Assembly (NCBI RefSeq): GCF_016808095.1
Contig: NC_068979.1
Location: 29,593,960-29,657,959, forward strand
Reading direction: 5' to 3'
Source of the DNA: Vigna angularis
Lineage: Eukaryota; Streptophyta; Magnoliopsida; Fabales; Fabaceae
Length of the DNA stretch: 64,000 nt
The stretch's first letter is position 1, and each line of letters starts with the position of its first letter. The position numbers and the translations under genes are program-made. Below, piece by piece: positions 23,239 through 33,964 of this stretch. The notes beneath the pieces were generated by a model. That model saw only the letters and a program-made list of their open reading frames with translations, had not been told where the DNA came from and did no database searches.

Positions 23239-24583
23239 TTCATGTACTTTGTTCTTGTTCTTGTTTAGTATTTTTCTCTCTGGAACACCCAGTAAAATGT
23301 GTTCAGCTTATTTATCCAGTGCCAATTTCTTTTCTGCTGTTTCTTCTTCAGAATAGATAACTTTCTATTGATAAATTGAAGAATCAAGTTTTGTATGCTT
23401 CATTGAGGGGCTTAAACCTGAATTTAGCCATGTTCTTCATTAGAGTTTGCAGTTCTTGTTTATAATGTTAAACAAAGAACTTGTGATTATTTTTCTTTAC
23501 TAGACAATAATAGTTGCATACAGATTTTCCTTTTCTCTCTGATCTATATTTGTTTTTTCCTTTAAAATTTCTATTTAACTTCTATTTCGAATTTAGACAT
23601 TCTTTGTTGTTGTTTTTTTATCTTGTTTTTCTGTTATGTTTTAAAATATATTTTAAAACAAAATAAAATAGAAGAATAGCATAAAAATCCAACGGAAAAA
23701 TTTAAATTCTTTGTATTTCTTGAGGCTGTCTTTCTTTTATGTTTTTGGTGGTTTACTAATCACAGAAACCACAAGAAACTATTACGACTCTAAAAAAAGG
23801 GAGAAAAAGAAAATCTAAAATAGTTGGTAACCATGAGAGATAGAAAACCCTAATTGATAAGATTGAGTGTAGGACACGTAGCATATGGAGAAGGACAATA
23901 ATGTTCCTAGAGAATAATTATTGTAGGACTTTTTGGTACACCATAGATGGATGAGGGCATGTTTTATCCTTCAATTTTTTATTTCTGAGTTGGATAAATT
24001 GACTTTAATCTAATACTTAGCATTTGTTGTGGCTAAGTCACTCCCAATTTCTCATTGCCAATTGCACATGAAGTCAACACTATAATCTTACAACCCAATC
24101 GATTTCACATCACGCTTCCGCTTTGTAATCATTACAATTTGGTTCAAAAGGATCAAATTATGTAGTTTTGTTATGTATATAAAAAAAAAATGAACTTTCT
24201 GAATTGACTCCTATGGAGGCTTGTGGGCCAGCCCACACAAGGATGAAAATGGAAAGAAGACTTTTAACTTCATAGACAACTTTTTCATCTCAAATTTGAT
24301 CTCTTTAAAGAAAGCAAGGATGTATTACAAGTACAACTATATTAAAGAATTAAAAGAAAAAAAATTAAGGTTAAATATTTCTTATTTATTTTAAGCCTAT
24401 AAAAAAGCATATTATGAAAAAAAAAATATATAGCACATAAGAAATAAAATTTAGATTAATAACATTGCAGTTTAATTATCGAACTTGTTCTTTATGAATG
24501 TGATTAATTTTAAGTAAGCAACAAAATATTTATAATGTAAATAGGGATGATAGTGCACTGGGTGAGGATGAATTTCGTATGTA
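23239..24583. other. 3' flank of OBE3 and intergenic DNA
   Basis: The first 200-250 bases are T-rich and probably the 3' UTR. The rest is AT-rich, with no gene, RNA or bounded repeat up to the hAT target duplication. Confidence 0.5.
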
Positions 24584-24591
24584 TAAAATTT

Positions 24592-25269
24592 TAGAGGTAT
24601 CAAAACGGGTAATCCTTCAATCCGACCCAGTTCATCACGAATTGGTCACTTAGTGAGTCAATTCAGCCTGACTCACTTAATAGCAAGGTGAAAATATTCG
24701 AATCCGACTCGATCCATCACGGGTTGATGAGTTAAACGAGTTGACTCACTGACTCATTAAATTATAAATTTTTCTTAAAATAAAAAAAGATACAATTTTT
24801 TTAATTCAAATTTAAATAAATTTCATACTAAAATGATGGTAAACTCCAAAGACAATTAAAAAAAATACCATATCATTCAAGCGTAAATCAAAAACATGTA
24901 AAAAAGGCAAACAAATAAGTTTTTAATATTGATAATTTTTGTATCACTTGTCCATTTATAATATTAGAGTCTTGAATAGATAAATCTATAATATTTTTCT
25001 CTCATGAAACATCTTCTTCTTTATCACCTTCTACAAAATAATAATAAAAATGCTAACTAATAATATCAAAACATAAAATAATAAATAATTTAATTAAATT
25101 AGGTGGGTTTTGTCTCACCAGGAGTTCATCCTAGGTGAGTTGGGTTCTAAGTGAGCCGGGTTGAAAACTAACCCGCATAAAAAAATTATATTTTTTTCAA
25201 ATCCAACATGGCTCAAACCCGTGGTGGGCCAGGTTGGCTCGCAGGTTATAACCCATTTTGACAACACTA
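24592..25269. mobile_element. Non-autonomous hAT transposon (678 bp)
   Basis: The terminal inverted repeats are TAGAGGTATCAAAACGGG at the left and, reverse-complemented from the right, TAGTGTTGTCAAAATGGG. They are flanked by a perfect 8-bp duplication TAAAATTT (24584-24591 and 25270-25277). An 8-bp duplication with T-A-G starts is typical of hAT elements. The subterminal regions are rich in GACTCACT, CGGGTT and AACCCG words on both sides, while the centre is AT-rich. No transposase is encoded. Confidence 0.88.
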
Positions 25270-25378
25270 TAAAATTTGTTATCAGTGTCTATCGGATAAT
25301 GAATATATTCACATTTATATTTGTACTAGTTTTATTTTTACTATTTTAATATTAATTAATTAATTTTTATAAAATAAT

Positions 25379-25802
25379 TGTTAAGAAGTGAATTTTAAGT
25401 TTAATTCAACTCTACAAAATTAGCTTATAAGGTGAGATTTGCACTCACTTATATATTATAGAGTAATCTTATTTTTAAGGAAATGTGGGACTTCCACCCG
25501 CCTCACGCCGAGGTATATCACGAGCATGAGACTAGACATTAATGGTAAATAATTAATATGTCCAAGGTATATACATCTTAAGCACGAGACTAGACATTAA
25601 TGGGTAATCCGATAGCGGCCCAATAATGGGTGAAACAATATGTCCAACAACACAAATCTCGCTATGATGGCTCTGATATCATGTTAAGAAATAGACTTTA
25701 AGCCTAACTCAATGCCACAAAATTGACTTGTAAGGTAAAATTTGCACTCACTTATATACTATAAATTAGCCTTATTTCTAAGGAGACGCGGGACTTCCAA
25801 CA
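25379..25802 (-). mobile_element. Complete TRIM retrotransposon (424 bp)
   Basis: Two direct repeats of about 120 bp, at 25379-25498 and 25682-25802, both begin TGTTAAGAA and end GGGACTTCCA(A/C). They are flanked by a perfect 5-bp duplication ATAAT (25374-25378 and 25803-25807). The element reads on the minus strand: next to its 5' LTR (the right one) is a primer-binding site TGATATCAGAGCCA, and next to the other LTR is a purine-rich GTGAGGCGGG. The internal region of about 180 bp has no coding capacity and holds two copies of a GAGACTAGACATTAATGG motif. TRIMs are mobilised in trans. The LTR sequence resembles a repeat that is very common in legumes. Confidence 0.92.
25668..25681 (-). promoter_or_regulatory. 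TRIM primer-binding site (initiator tRNA-Met type)
   Basis: The minus strand reads TGATATCAGAGCCA directly after the LTR end. The usual plant site complementary to the 3' end of tRNA-iMet is TGGTATCAGAGC, so the match is good with one difference at position 3. Confidence 0.85.
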
Positions 25803-25840
25803 ATAATAAAAAGTTATAATAAACAAAACAATATTATTAA

Positions 25841-26130
25841 GGTTTATCATTTCGGAGGTCCCTATTTGTGCATATTTGTGTCAATTAGGTCCTCATATTT
25901 TCAGAGAGCTCAATTAGGTCCTTTTTATGTAAAATTGAGTCAATTATGACCTTGCCGTTAATTGTTGTGGACTGTGTTAAATTTGTTGCCTGATAACATG
26001 CTGAGCAAGCATTAAATAAGTACGTGGAAAATTAAGAGATGATTATGTGGATTTATTTTAAGGATAGATTTATTTTAAATTTTAAATAAAATCACTGTTA
26101 CTTCTCTCACTCTCTCTCCGGTGCCATGGA
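25841..26130. mobile_element. Single terminus of a second MULE-type element
   Basis: The segment starts GGTTTATCATTTCGGAGGTC and goes on with GTCAATTAGGTCCTCATATT and ACCTTGCCGTTAA. It follows the same order of motifs as the TIR of the Pack-MULE at 7658 (GGTTTAAT, AGGTCCTCATATTTT, CCTTGCCGTTAAA). It is a related but different family. The opposite end was not found; the copia relic begins a few hundred bases downstream and may have removed it. A pyrimidine-rich segment after about 26098 could be element interior. Confidence 0.6.
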
Positions 26131-26465
26131 ATCCAGTAGCCTCATCATCTTCATCAAATTTCACTCATCAATCACCGTACCCTCAAAATCCTACTTTTTC
26201 CATCTCTGTTTAATTATCTTTCCCCAATTTCCTTTTAGTCTACAAATTCTAAACTAACCATCCGAATCTCTACATCCACCATGAAAACCCTTGCCCCATC
26301 ATAGCCTCACCATCTCATGGCATGTCACTTTATAAGTGGATGTCATTTTATAAACCGGTAACCGGTTTTGTGAGATTGAATTAGGTTTAAAGTTTATTTT
26401 TTATTATGATATAAGAATTATGATTAGAGTTTATCTATATTTACTGTTTGTTAGATATACTGTTG
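26131..26465. other. Pyrimidine-rich spacer between MULE end and copia relic
   Basis: C/T-rich DNA with CTTCATCAA- and CCACCATG-type words. It may be interior of the broken MULE. No supported reading frame is seen. An ACCGGTAACCGGTT inverted repeat lies near 26358. Confidence 0.35.
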
Positions 26466-28062
26466 TATCGGATGGGTGCAGAAGAATTGTATTGAAGTAT
26501 ATGATGAGAGGGATCGGCTGTTCACAGCCCCATTGTCAAGGAATCACATGTTCAAAATTAATCTGAACAAAACAGTAGTTCAGTGCATGAAATTTGTACA
26601 TATTAATAAGGAATACTGGTTATGGCACTACCGTTATAGCCATCTAAATTTCAGAAGCTTACATCTACTTGGTAGCAAAAGTACGGTGAGTGTATGATTG
26701 GCAAGAATCACCGAAAGGAGTTCAACAAAGCAACCATGCACATGGCCAAACAACCGCTTGGAGTGGTGTACTCGGAAGAGCTTGGAGGTAACAGGTACTT
26801 CTTGTGGATGAGCTTACCAGAAAAATATTGTTATACTTGTTAAAAGAAAAGAGAGAGGTCTTCTCATCTTTTTGGAAGTTTTGCAGGCTAGTTGAGAGAC
26901 AATCTGAATGGAAGGTAAAGGTTCTTAGAACTGATGGGGTGAGTTTAACTCCAGAGAATTTGTTGAATTCTGTGCACACAAAGGCATAGAAAATGGGGTG
27001 ACATCTCCTTACACACCTCAACATAATGGATTGGCTGAAAGAAGAAATAGAACATTGTTGAACATGACAAGGTGCATGTTAAGAGGGAAGAATTTGCCAC
27101 ACCATTTCTGGGGAGAAATTGTGTCAACTGCTGCTTATATTCTGAATCGCTGCCCAACAAAAAGGCTCCAGAACAGCACCCTTGAAGAAGCATGGACCGG
27201 AAATAAACCAATGGTGCATTATTTCCTGATATTTGGATCCTTGGCCTATATACACATTCCATAAGAATAGAGGAAGAATTTAGATGATAAGAGTGAGGCT
27301 CTTATACTCATTGGTTACCACCCAACAGGTGCATACATTTTATACAATCCAACAACAAATTATGTGATAATCAGTAGATATGTGCTGATTGATGAGATCG
27401 CCGAATGGATGTAGAAGGGTAAGGAAAGATCTCACATTCCTTGTGTGCTTGAGGATGCAGCGGTTGAGTCCAGAAGTGTTATAGGAGAAGGTGCAAAAGG
27501 GGTTAGGAGATCTCAGCGAGTGAAGTTTCCATCCACAAGGCTCATTAATTGTGGAGAGCTTACGCATCCGGTCTTCCTTGCAGACACAAAACCAATCTCT
27601 TGGAAACGGGCTATAGATGTAAGAGAATGGAAGAATGTTATGATGGAAGAATAGGATACTTGTTGAAGTATATGACTGCACCAGTGTGTTGGTGTTCGAA
27701 GAAACAAAGTGTAGTAGCTCTTTCTTCCTGTGAGACAGAAGCAGCATGCCAATGTTTATGGCTGGAATCTGTGTTGGAGGAGTTAATACTGGATTACAGG
27801 AAGCCGATTCAACCACTAGTAGACAATAAGTCTGCCATAGACTTATCCAAGAACCCAATATGCCATGGGAAAGCATATAAAGACAAAGTGTCACTTCTTC
27901 TTGCGGGATTAAGTTATGAAGAATAAGATTGAACTAGTATATTGCAGCACAGAGGACCAAATTGCGGACATCTTTACTAAGTCCTTGAGGCAATGCAGAT
28001 TTGAAAAATTTAGAGGCATAGTGGGGTTGAAGTCTTTAGATAATTTTGATTGAGGGGGAGTG
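26466..28062 (+). mobile_element. Ty1-copia retrotransposon relic lacking reverse transcriptase
   Basis: In order along the plus strand are: a GAG-pre-integrase piece with EVYDERDRLF and WLWHYRYSHLNF (26476-26690); integrase core remains with TDGVSLTPE and SPYTPQHNGLAERRNRT (26890-27260); a stretch like the integrase-RT linker (GYHPTGAYILYNP, about 27310); then an abrupt jump near 27655 to the end of RNase H (APVCWCSKKQSVVALSSCE, EAACQCLWL, VDNKSAIDLSKNP); and the C-terminal HIxxxY-like end (DQIADIFTKSLR). The reverse transcriptase and most of RNase H are missing. Frames are broken in several places, so it cannot move on its own. A polypurine tract TGAGGGGGAG at 28051-28060 ends it, followed by TGTTATTG, the probable start of a truncated 3' LTR. 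It lies tail to tail with the peroxidase gene. Confidence 0.9.
28051..28060 (+). promoter_or_regulatory. Polypurine tract of the copia relic
   Basis: TGAGGGGGAG stands immediately before TGTTATTG, the expected LTR start. The position just after the RNase H C-terminal coding end is typical. The 3' LTR that should follow could not be followed to an end before the peroxidase gene at 28318. Confidence 0.75.
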
Positions 28063-28317
28063 TTATTGTAAATCCAATTTATCCGTCAAAAAAAACTGTC
28101 TATTAATGAATTTTACAGAAAAAAATGTTGAGATGATTGTTCGGGAGATACTTAAAGAAAAAAATGATAATAACAAATAACATTACAATTGAATTTATGG
28201 ACACAAGTCTTACAAAATTAATTAAAAGAAAGAAAAAATAAAGAACAACATTAAAAAAAATATGTATAAAAAGAATTGAACAAACGAAAGTGAGCGAGTG
28301 AGCTGTGGACGAGTGAA

Positions 28318-29388
28318 TTAATTAACAAAGGTGCAATGCTTCCTGATCTCGCCGTTGGAGCCAGTGAGGACATCTATGGAACCCATTTGAACCATTGCCT
28401 TGGCAAACTTCTGAGACCAATTCGCAGGATCGTTGGCATTGCTGAGAACCATTTCCCTGGTGGATTGAGAGGTGAACAGCGTCTGATCCGATGTGAGCAA
28501 GCCTCGGTGGTCGATCAATCCATCGTAGTATTTGGTGTCCAAACGAATGGGAGTGGAAGGATCAAAAGACACGGTTGGGTCTGAGATGGAAGGTGGCGCA
28601 GGACACTTTGTTTTCAAGGTTTCAGCGTAGGAAGAGTCCATTGATGGGTCTTGCGGCAAGGTCTCATTGAAAGAGTACAACCGCTTAGAGAAGGAAGAAC
28701 AATGCGACACACCAATGGAATGGGCTCCTGAAAGTGTCACCATTTCATCTGCAGACAAACCCTTTCGTGAAAACCTACTCACAAGCTCATCGGCGCTCAG
28801 GGTTGGTGCAGGCAGATTCTCCGCCGCTTCATCGGCCACGGAGACAAGACCGTCTCTGCGTCCTGTTGGAACGTCGTAGTTTATGCCACCCACTTTAAGA
28901 GCACTGTCTCTTGCTGCCAAGGCCAATATGTCTGCGCACGACACCGTTTGAGGACATGCAGCCTCCAACTGGGCCTTGGCGTCCTCAATGACCTCGAACC
29001 CACGCAAGCTTGGGTTGTTGGCAAAATGGTCTCTTTCTGCTGGGTTACCATGGGTAGATGCTAGCAACACGGAAGCATCGCAGCCCTGAAAAAATGCATA
29101 AATGAAATTGATGAGGGTGTTCTTTAATATGATGATAGTTGAGAGATGAGTGATTGATTTTACCCTGACAAAGCAGTCGTGGAAATGCATCCTTATGAGA
29201 CCAGCTGCTATGCCTGAGTTTTCTGAAATGGCTTTGTTTACAGTACTTGTCACTATTTCCTCCGCAGATGGACACGTGGAGGCGTAGAACGCCACTTTGA
29301 GAGACGCTGAGGCCAATGAAGAAAGAGAAACTAGAATGAGAAGCAAAGTTGAAATGATTGGAAGGAAGCGGCGAGTGATAATATCCAT
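28318..29388 (-). CDS. Secreted class III peroxidase (peroxidase 5-like)
   Basis: Minus-strand exons are 29388-29164 and 29085-28318, with an intron at 29163-29086 (78 bp, GT-AG, phase 0), giving 330 aa. It is a heme peroxidase of the secretory pathway that oxidises phenolics with H2O2, for example in lignin or suberin cross-linking or oxidative burst. A signal peptide covers about residues 1-28 (cleavage after LASA). The distal site is [10 protein letters not shown] with R66 and H70, and the proximal heme ligand is H197 in [12 protein letters not shown]. The conserved GCDASVLL and [13 protein letters not shown] blocks are present. Only the first of the usual three introns of the family is retained. 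The intron is a multiple of three with no stop, so retention would insert 26 residues right after the distal His. The [24 protein letters not shown] region looks like peroxidase 5 of legumes. Confidence 0.95.
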   Translation of the reverse strand: MDIITRRFLPIISTLLLILVSLSSLASASLKVAFYASTCPSAEEIVTSTVNKAISENSGIAAGLIRMHFHDCFVRVKSITHLSTIIILKNTLINFIYAFFQGCDASVLLASTHGNPAERDHFANNPSLRGFEVIEDAKAQLEAACPQTVSCADILALAARDSALKVGGINYDVPTGRRDGLVSVADEAAENLPAPTLSADELVSRFSRKGLSADEMVTLSGAHSIGVSHCSSFSKRLYSFNETLPQDPSMDSSYAETLKTKCPAPPSISDPTVSFDPSTPIRLDTKYYDGLIDHRGLLTSDQTLFTSQSTREMVLSNANDPANWSQKFAKAMVQMGSIDVLTGSNGEIRKHCTFVN

Positions 29389-29446
29389 TGTTGTGGGTTA
29401 TTGCAAAAGATGATAATGATAAGGAGAAGCTAAGATGAAGAGTATT

Positions 29447-29453
29447 ATTTATA
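29447..29453 (-). promoter_or_regulatory. Probable TATA box of the peroxidase gene
   Basis: The minus strand reads TATAAAT about 60 bases before the ATG, which leaves a short leader of around 30 bases. Identification is by motif and position only. Confidence 0.55.
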
Positions 29454-29459
29454 TGTTGT

Positions 29460-31225
29460 TTTGAAAGAAATGGTCATCAAAGTGTGTCTGCGGTTCAACT
29501 CTTTTCTTTTATTCTTCAGCCTCAGTCCACTGAGAATTTTTCTTGGTTTTGTGTCTGCTGCATCTATCTGCATGTCATGTGGCATTTAACTACTACAATT
29601 TTATCATAACTTTTCACATTTTTATAGTCAATTCTTCAAACTTTTTTGTTCTCTACAAGCCGCTCTGGCCGTAGACGGCTTCAAGAGGACTCCATTGGAT
29701 AAATTAAGTATATAAATAAGAATCACATTTCTCACATTTTAAATAACATAACGCATCACCTTATTATTGTCATTATTTTATTTTTAATAAAAAAAACTCT
29801 CTTTTTTTTCATTAGTAACTAAAAGAAATACAGTTATAAACAACTAATATATTGCATAAAAAATAATACAGATGCAATTATATTAACGTTATAAGTTTTA
29901 TTACGTTATTTTTAATATATCTAAAAGTATTTTGTTATTAAATTTACAACTTTTTATCTTTATATCTTTATTTACGGTATGTCCAAAAACAATTATAAAA
30001 AAATAAATGGTTTCGTACTTTTATATATTATTATAGAAATTAAATTTCATAAAAAAGTTTGTTAATTACTTGTTAAACTCAATTTTTTAAATACATATAT
30101 TATTTAAATTTCTTAGGTGCTTAAATTTGGAATAAAATTATTAAATTTAAATAAGACAATTAAAATTTTTAAAATATTCAAGTATGGAATTATTTGTTTC
30201 TTATAAAGTCAACCGGATATCGTGCAAAGACTATATTTTCTTGAATGTCTCCAACATGCAATCTTTAAAGTCCTCGTTCTCGTCCTCCCCAATACTCAGT
30301 TCTTTGTAAGATGAATGAGGTTGTTCTTATAGAAGACACTCATCAAGTGAACTTCTCATATCAATAGCATTAAATGTGTAATTAATGAGAACATAAATAA
30401 AATACCTAATGATTATGCTATTTATAATATAATTCGTTACGTTTATAGGTCCTTATCTAGATAGGTCTAAGCTAGGGTCGAGTGACATATTTACTTTGTC
30501 TAAGTCATTGTTTGATCGTTATATTCAAGCTTTATTCAAGCTTGAATATATTCAAGCTTTGAATATATTCAAGCTTCATTCCAAATATAGATAAAATGAA
30601 TCAATAAAAGTTGATGAAAGTTTTTGCAAAACATTTTGGGTAAACTTTGAGCATGTAGTTACAAGAGCATATATACCCATATCCTGCACATTTTGTCTCT
30701 TCTAACTTTGAGCATTTTTTCAATTTCTTCAGTACAAATCATAAGTTAGGTATACACATTCATTACCTTCCTTTCGATAAGGCAAGTAATTCAGATTGAG
30801 CTTTATATCCATTGAAACAAAGAATGTGTTTGATGTAAAGAATTTTATATGCATTTACTTATTAATGTGAATATATTGTGTTTCTTAACTCTTTTCTATT
30901 AGCTTATCTTATACGTGTAGTTTGTATTGCAACTAATAGTATGACGTATTTCATAAATGATTTTATACTTTAAGATGACCTTTTTAAAACAGATTGGCAT
31001 CAACAATTTATAATAAACTCATGTTAACAATTCTGCTAATTAGCTACAAATGTTTATTGTTTTATTTCTATAAAATTTTTATGACTTATTTATTTATAAT
31101 ATTTTTGTATTAATGTTTAAAAGCTAATTATATAATAATACATACTTTAAAAATCATATTGAAAATCATGAAGCCGTCACAATAATGTATTGAGGATAAA
31201 AAGGAGAAGGAAATAAACATATTAT
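29460..31225. other. Promoter side of the peroxidase gene and AT-rich intergenic DNA
   Basis: No gene is seen. It includes a nested palindrome at 30533-30576. The rest is AT-rich with no bounded repeat up to the CACTA element. Confidence 0.45.
30533..30576. repeat. Nested palindrome built on TTGAATATATTCAAGCTT
   Basis: A perfect 22-bp palindrome, AAGCTTGAATA / TATTCAAGCTT, lies at 30538-30559. It overlaps a 16-bp one (TATTCAAG / CTTGAATA, 30533-30548) and is followed by another GAATATATTCAAGCTT. The set can form a cruciform or hairpin. Confidence 0.85.
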
Positions 31226-32091
31226 CACTAGTACAAAAATCACGTACAATGTCGAATATTTTGGGCTTTTAATGGCGAATTCGCGAACGACGTCATATCA
31301 GGAGACGTTAAATTGACGTAAAATTTTAAAAAATTCGACATTACGTCGAATTTTGTCAATATACGACGTTAACGTCGAATTTTGTCAATATTCGATGTTA
31401 ATCAATTTTTTTTATTAATTGTGATCCTTTTTAATAACTCTACTAGATCTGAAAAGCAGAAAAACAATAAATTTCAAGTTTTTGATATTTTATAAAGCAT
31501 GAACTTTTATTAACAACAAACAACAATAACCAACAACAAACAAGTTCAACCAAACAACAACGACAAACAAGTTCAACCAAACAACAACCATAAACAACTT
31601 TAAAAAAAAACAACAAACAAGTTCAACAAATAAGTTCTTCAAAACGAAAACGAAAAACTAACCTTCAAAAGGTGGGTTCATCGGAATAAAGTGTCGTCAC
31701 CCGTGAGAGAGAAAATAATCGGTTAAAACAAACGAAAATCATACATAAAGTAGTTAATTAACATGCATTTGTATCAAATGAAAGAAAGATTACCTGTGAT
31801 GGTCGTCAAACTTCGTTCGAGAAAAGTTTGAGAAGAGGAGAGGGTCTCGCGCGCTAAGATAAAGTGAATGAATTTTCAATCTCCCGCTCAAATTTTTATT
31901 GAATTCACTAACCTTTTAACGTCTAACGCTAGGACATTCGACGTTTTATATCATTTTACGTCGAATTACAATTATAAACGACGTTTAATAATTGCATTTA
32001 TTTACAAAAATGTCACCGGTCATTTTTAACGTTGACTATTTAGTGGTTCGACGTTAAACGCGTGACGTTATACGTTGTTTTTGCACTAGTG
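31226..32091. mobile_element. Non-autonomous CACTA (En/Spm) transposon (866 bp)
   Basis: The left end is CACTAGTACAAAAATCACG. The right end, reverse-complemented, is CACTAGTGCAAAAACAACG. Both subterminal regions are packed with short repeats of the type TCGACGTTA / ACGTCGAATTTT in both orientations, the usual transposase-binding layout of CACTA elements. The 3-bp flanks are TAT and TGT, a target duplication with one mismatch. The centre carries AACAACAAACAAGTTCAACC tandem-like units. No transposase is present. The right end lies about 230 bp from the stop codon of the b561 gene. Confidence 0.87.
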
Positions 32092-32318
32092 TGTCATAAG
32101 TTGGAACGAAAAAGTATTAAAAAAATACTTCATTATAAAAAAGTGATACTACAAAAGTAAACCCTTAAATTCTTCCTTCTAAAATGTTTTTGGTACATCA
32201 CTTTGGATTTTGTCTACTAATACCATAAGGGATGGAAGTGTGAAATGGAATATTGAATTGTGGAGTTTGCTTAAGTATTTGGATTTACAATGTGGATTTA
32301 TTGGTGCAAGGAAGTAGC

Positions 32319-33284
32319 TTAGGAATAATTTGTTGGGAGAGTGACAGAGAGAGCAACAAAGAAAGCATAAAGGAAGAGTAAGAGAGCAGTGAAATTGACT
32401 ATGAGAGCCTCTTGGCTGCGAAAAAGGTGTAAAAACTGGAAATATTGAAGCAAACCAGTCTCGGCTGTGCCAACTGCAAGAAGGAATATGGCCATGCCCA
32501 TAAACCTGTGCCATGGCAGAAGGGAAGCTCTAGTAGACATTTCTGCACCAGGGAAGAAATAAGAGAAGAAACCTATGATATACTGAAAAGGAAAAATTAT
32601 CATCAGAAAACTATCACATGATCTAAAGATAGAAACGAAAATAGGGCAAATCCATCAACGGATTAACTAGGTATACCTGTAAACCAAATAGGCATATTGC
32701 TGACATGCCTAGCCAAGAGTGTAATGTATACATATCAGGAAGACCAACTTCTTTCTTTGATTTGAAAACTGCAGTGATCCCTAAAACTCCAGCCACCATA
32801 GCTACCAGATGCAATAGAAGGTGAACCACTTTCACTGACCTGCTTTTTTTAGCCGCAGACTTGTATATCATGATAGCTGTTGCAAGTAATGTTGTTGTGT
32901 AAATTACAAATGGAGACACTTTAACAATCAGAAAATTGGCTTAATATTATGATGACAGAAAAGTGATGCGAATTTGGCAAGAATAGAAATTTGGTGACCT
33001 TCTCCACCAACTAAAATGAATCCAATGACCATTAGAAGTGGATGGAGCTGCATATAAAAGCAAAGAATAGATGTTATAGAAGCCAGATCACACAAGAACA
33101 TCATCAATTAAATGGTTCATGGACAACTCACATTGAAAATCTTGGTTGGGTTGGAAGAGCTGAAGAAGGCAACACCTTCTCGGAAGTGTAGCAACCAAAC
33201 TAATAAAAGGGTTGTTATTGCTATGAACAACAAATGAGCAACTATGGTAATTGAAGCTGCTCGAACTTGGAACCCACGACCCAT
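32319..33284 (-). CDS. Cytochrome b561, transmembrane ascorbate ferrireductase
   Basis: Minus-strand exons 33284-33132, 33047-32999, 32876-32677 and 32582-32319 (phases 0, 1, 0) give 221 aa. The family moves electrons from cytosolic ascorbate across tonoplast or plasma membrane to monodehydroascorbate or Fe(III), through two b hemes. Six hydrophobic segments are visible. The four His expected as heme ligands are H53 (LHPLLM), H86 (VVHLLLH), H120 (TLHSWLG) and H159 (LPWHRFMG). A basic KKSRSVK patch precedes H86, as in ascorbate-binding sites of the family. It has no DOMON or other added domain. All donors and acceptors are GT/AG; the exon 2 donor GTCACC is weak. It is divergent from the second b561 gene, about 2.7 kb away, with the same intron plan. 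Confidence 0.94.
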
Positions 33285-33916
33285 TGTTTTCTTCAATTTT
33301 TCAGATTCGTATTTGATTTCAAATGGGTCTAAGAGACTAATAATTAGGGCATCTCTGCAATGGCTATGTATAAATAAAGCGATGAAAGAATCAAAGTATA
33401 GACATATATTTGCATGAGGATGCTAACAAAAACGAATATGGAAACGGTTTGGCCGGCAACGACAAATGCCACCTTAATCTTTTGTGGTTTGTAATTATAT
33501 CAATGAAAGCTAGTTGTTTATAATTTTAGATATTTAATATTCATTAAGGGTTAGATGTAAGAATTTGTCTATAGGTAAAATGAAATATTTACTCTGTTAC
33601 TTATTACTATGGTTAAAAATGGGAGAGCAGGTCAAAAAGAAAATTGTGGTTATTGTTAATTTGGTTCAAAATCTTATTTAAAATTAATTAAGTTTGAAAC
33701 AATTCATAAATAGTTCGAAAAAATAATTAAATTTTAAATAATTGATAAATTGTGGTTATTGTTAATTTAACTCAAATTATGATAGATAATACTTTAGAAA
33801 ACGATAATTTATTATAATAGATTATAGTCTATATTTAAATCACTTAGAAATTTAGTTATGTTTTATAAATTTTTATCTATATGTTCAACGATTCAACATT
33901 ATATAATAATATAAAA

Positions 33917-33919
<3 letters not shown>

Positions 33920-33963
<44 letters not shown>
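33920..33963. repeat. (TA)n microsatellite
   Basis: About 22 uninterrupted TA units. Confidence 0.95.
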
Positions 33964-33964
<1 letters not shown>

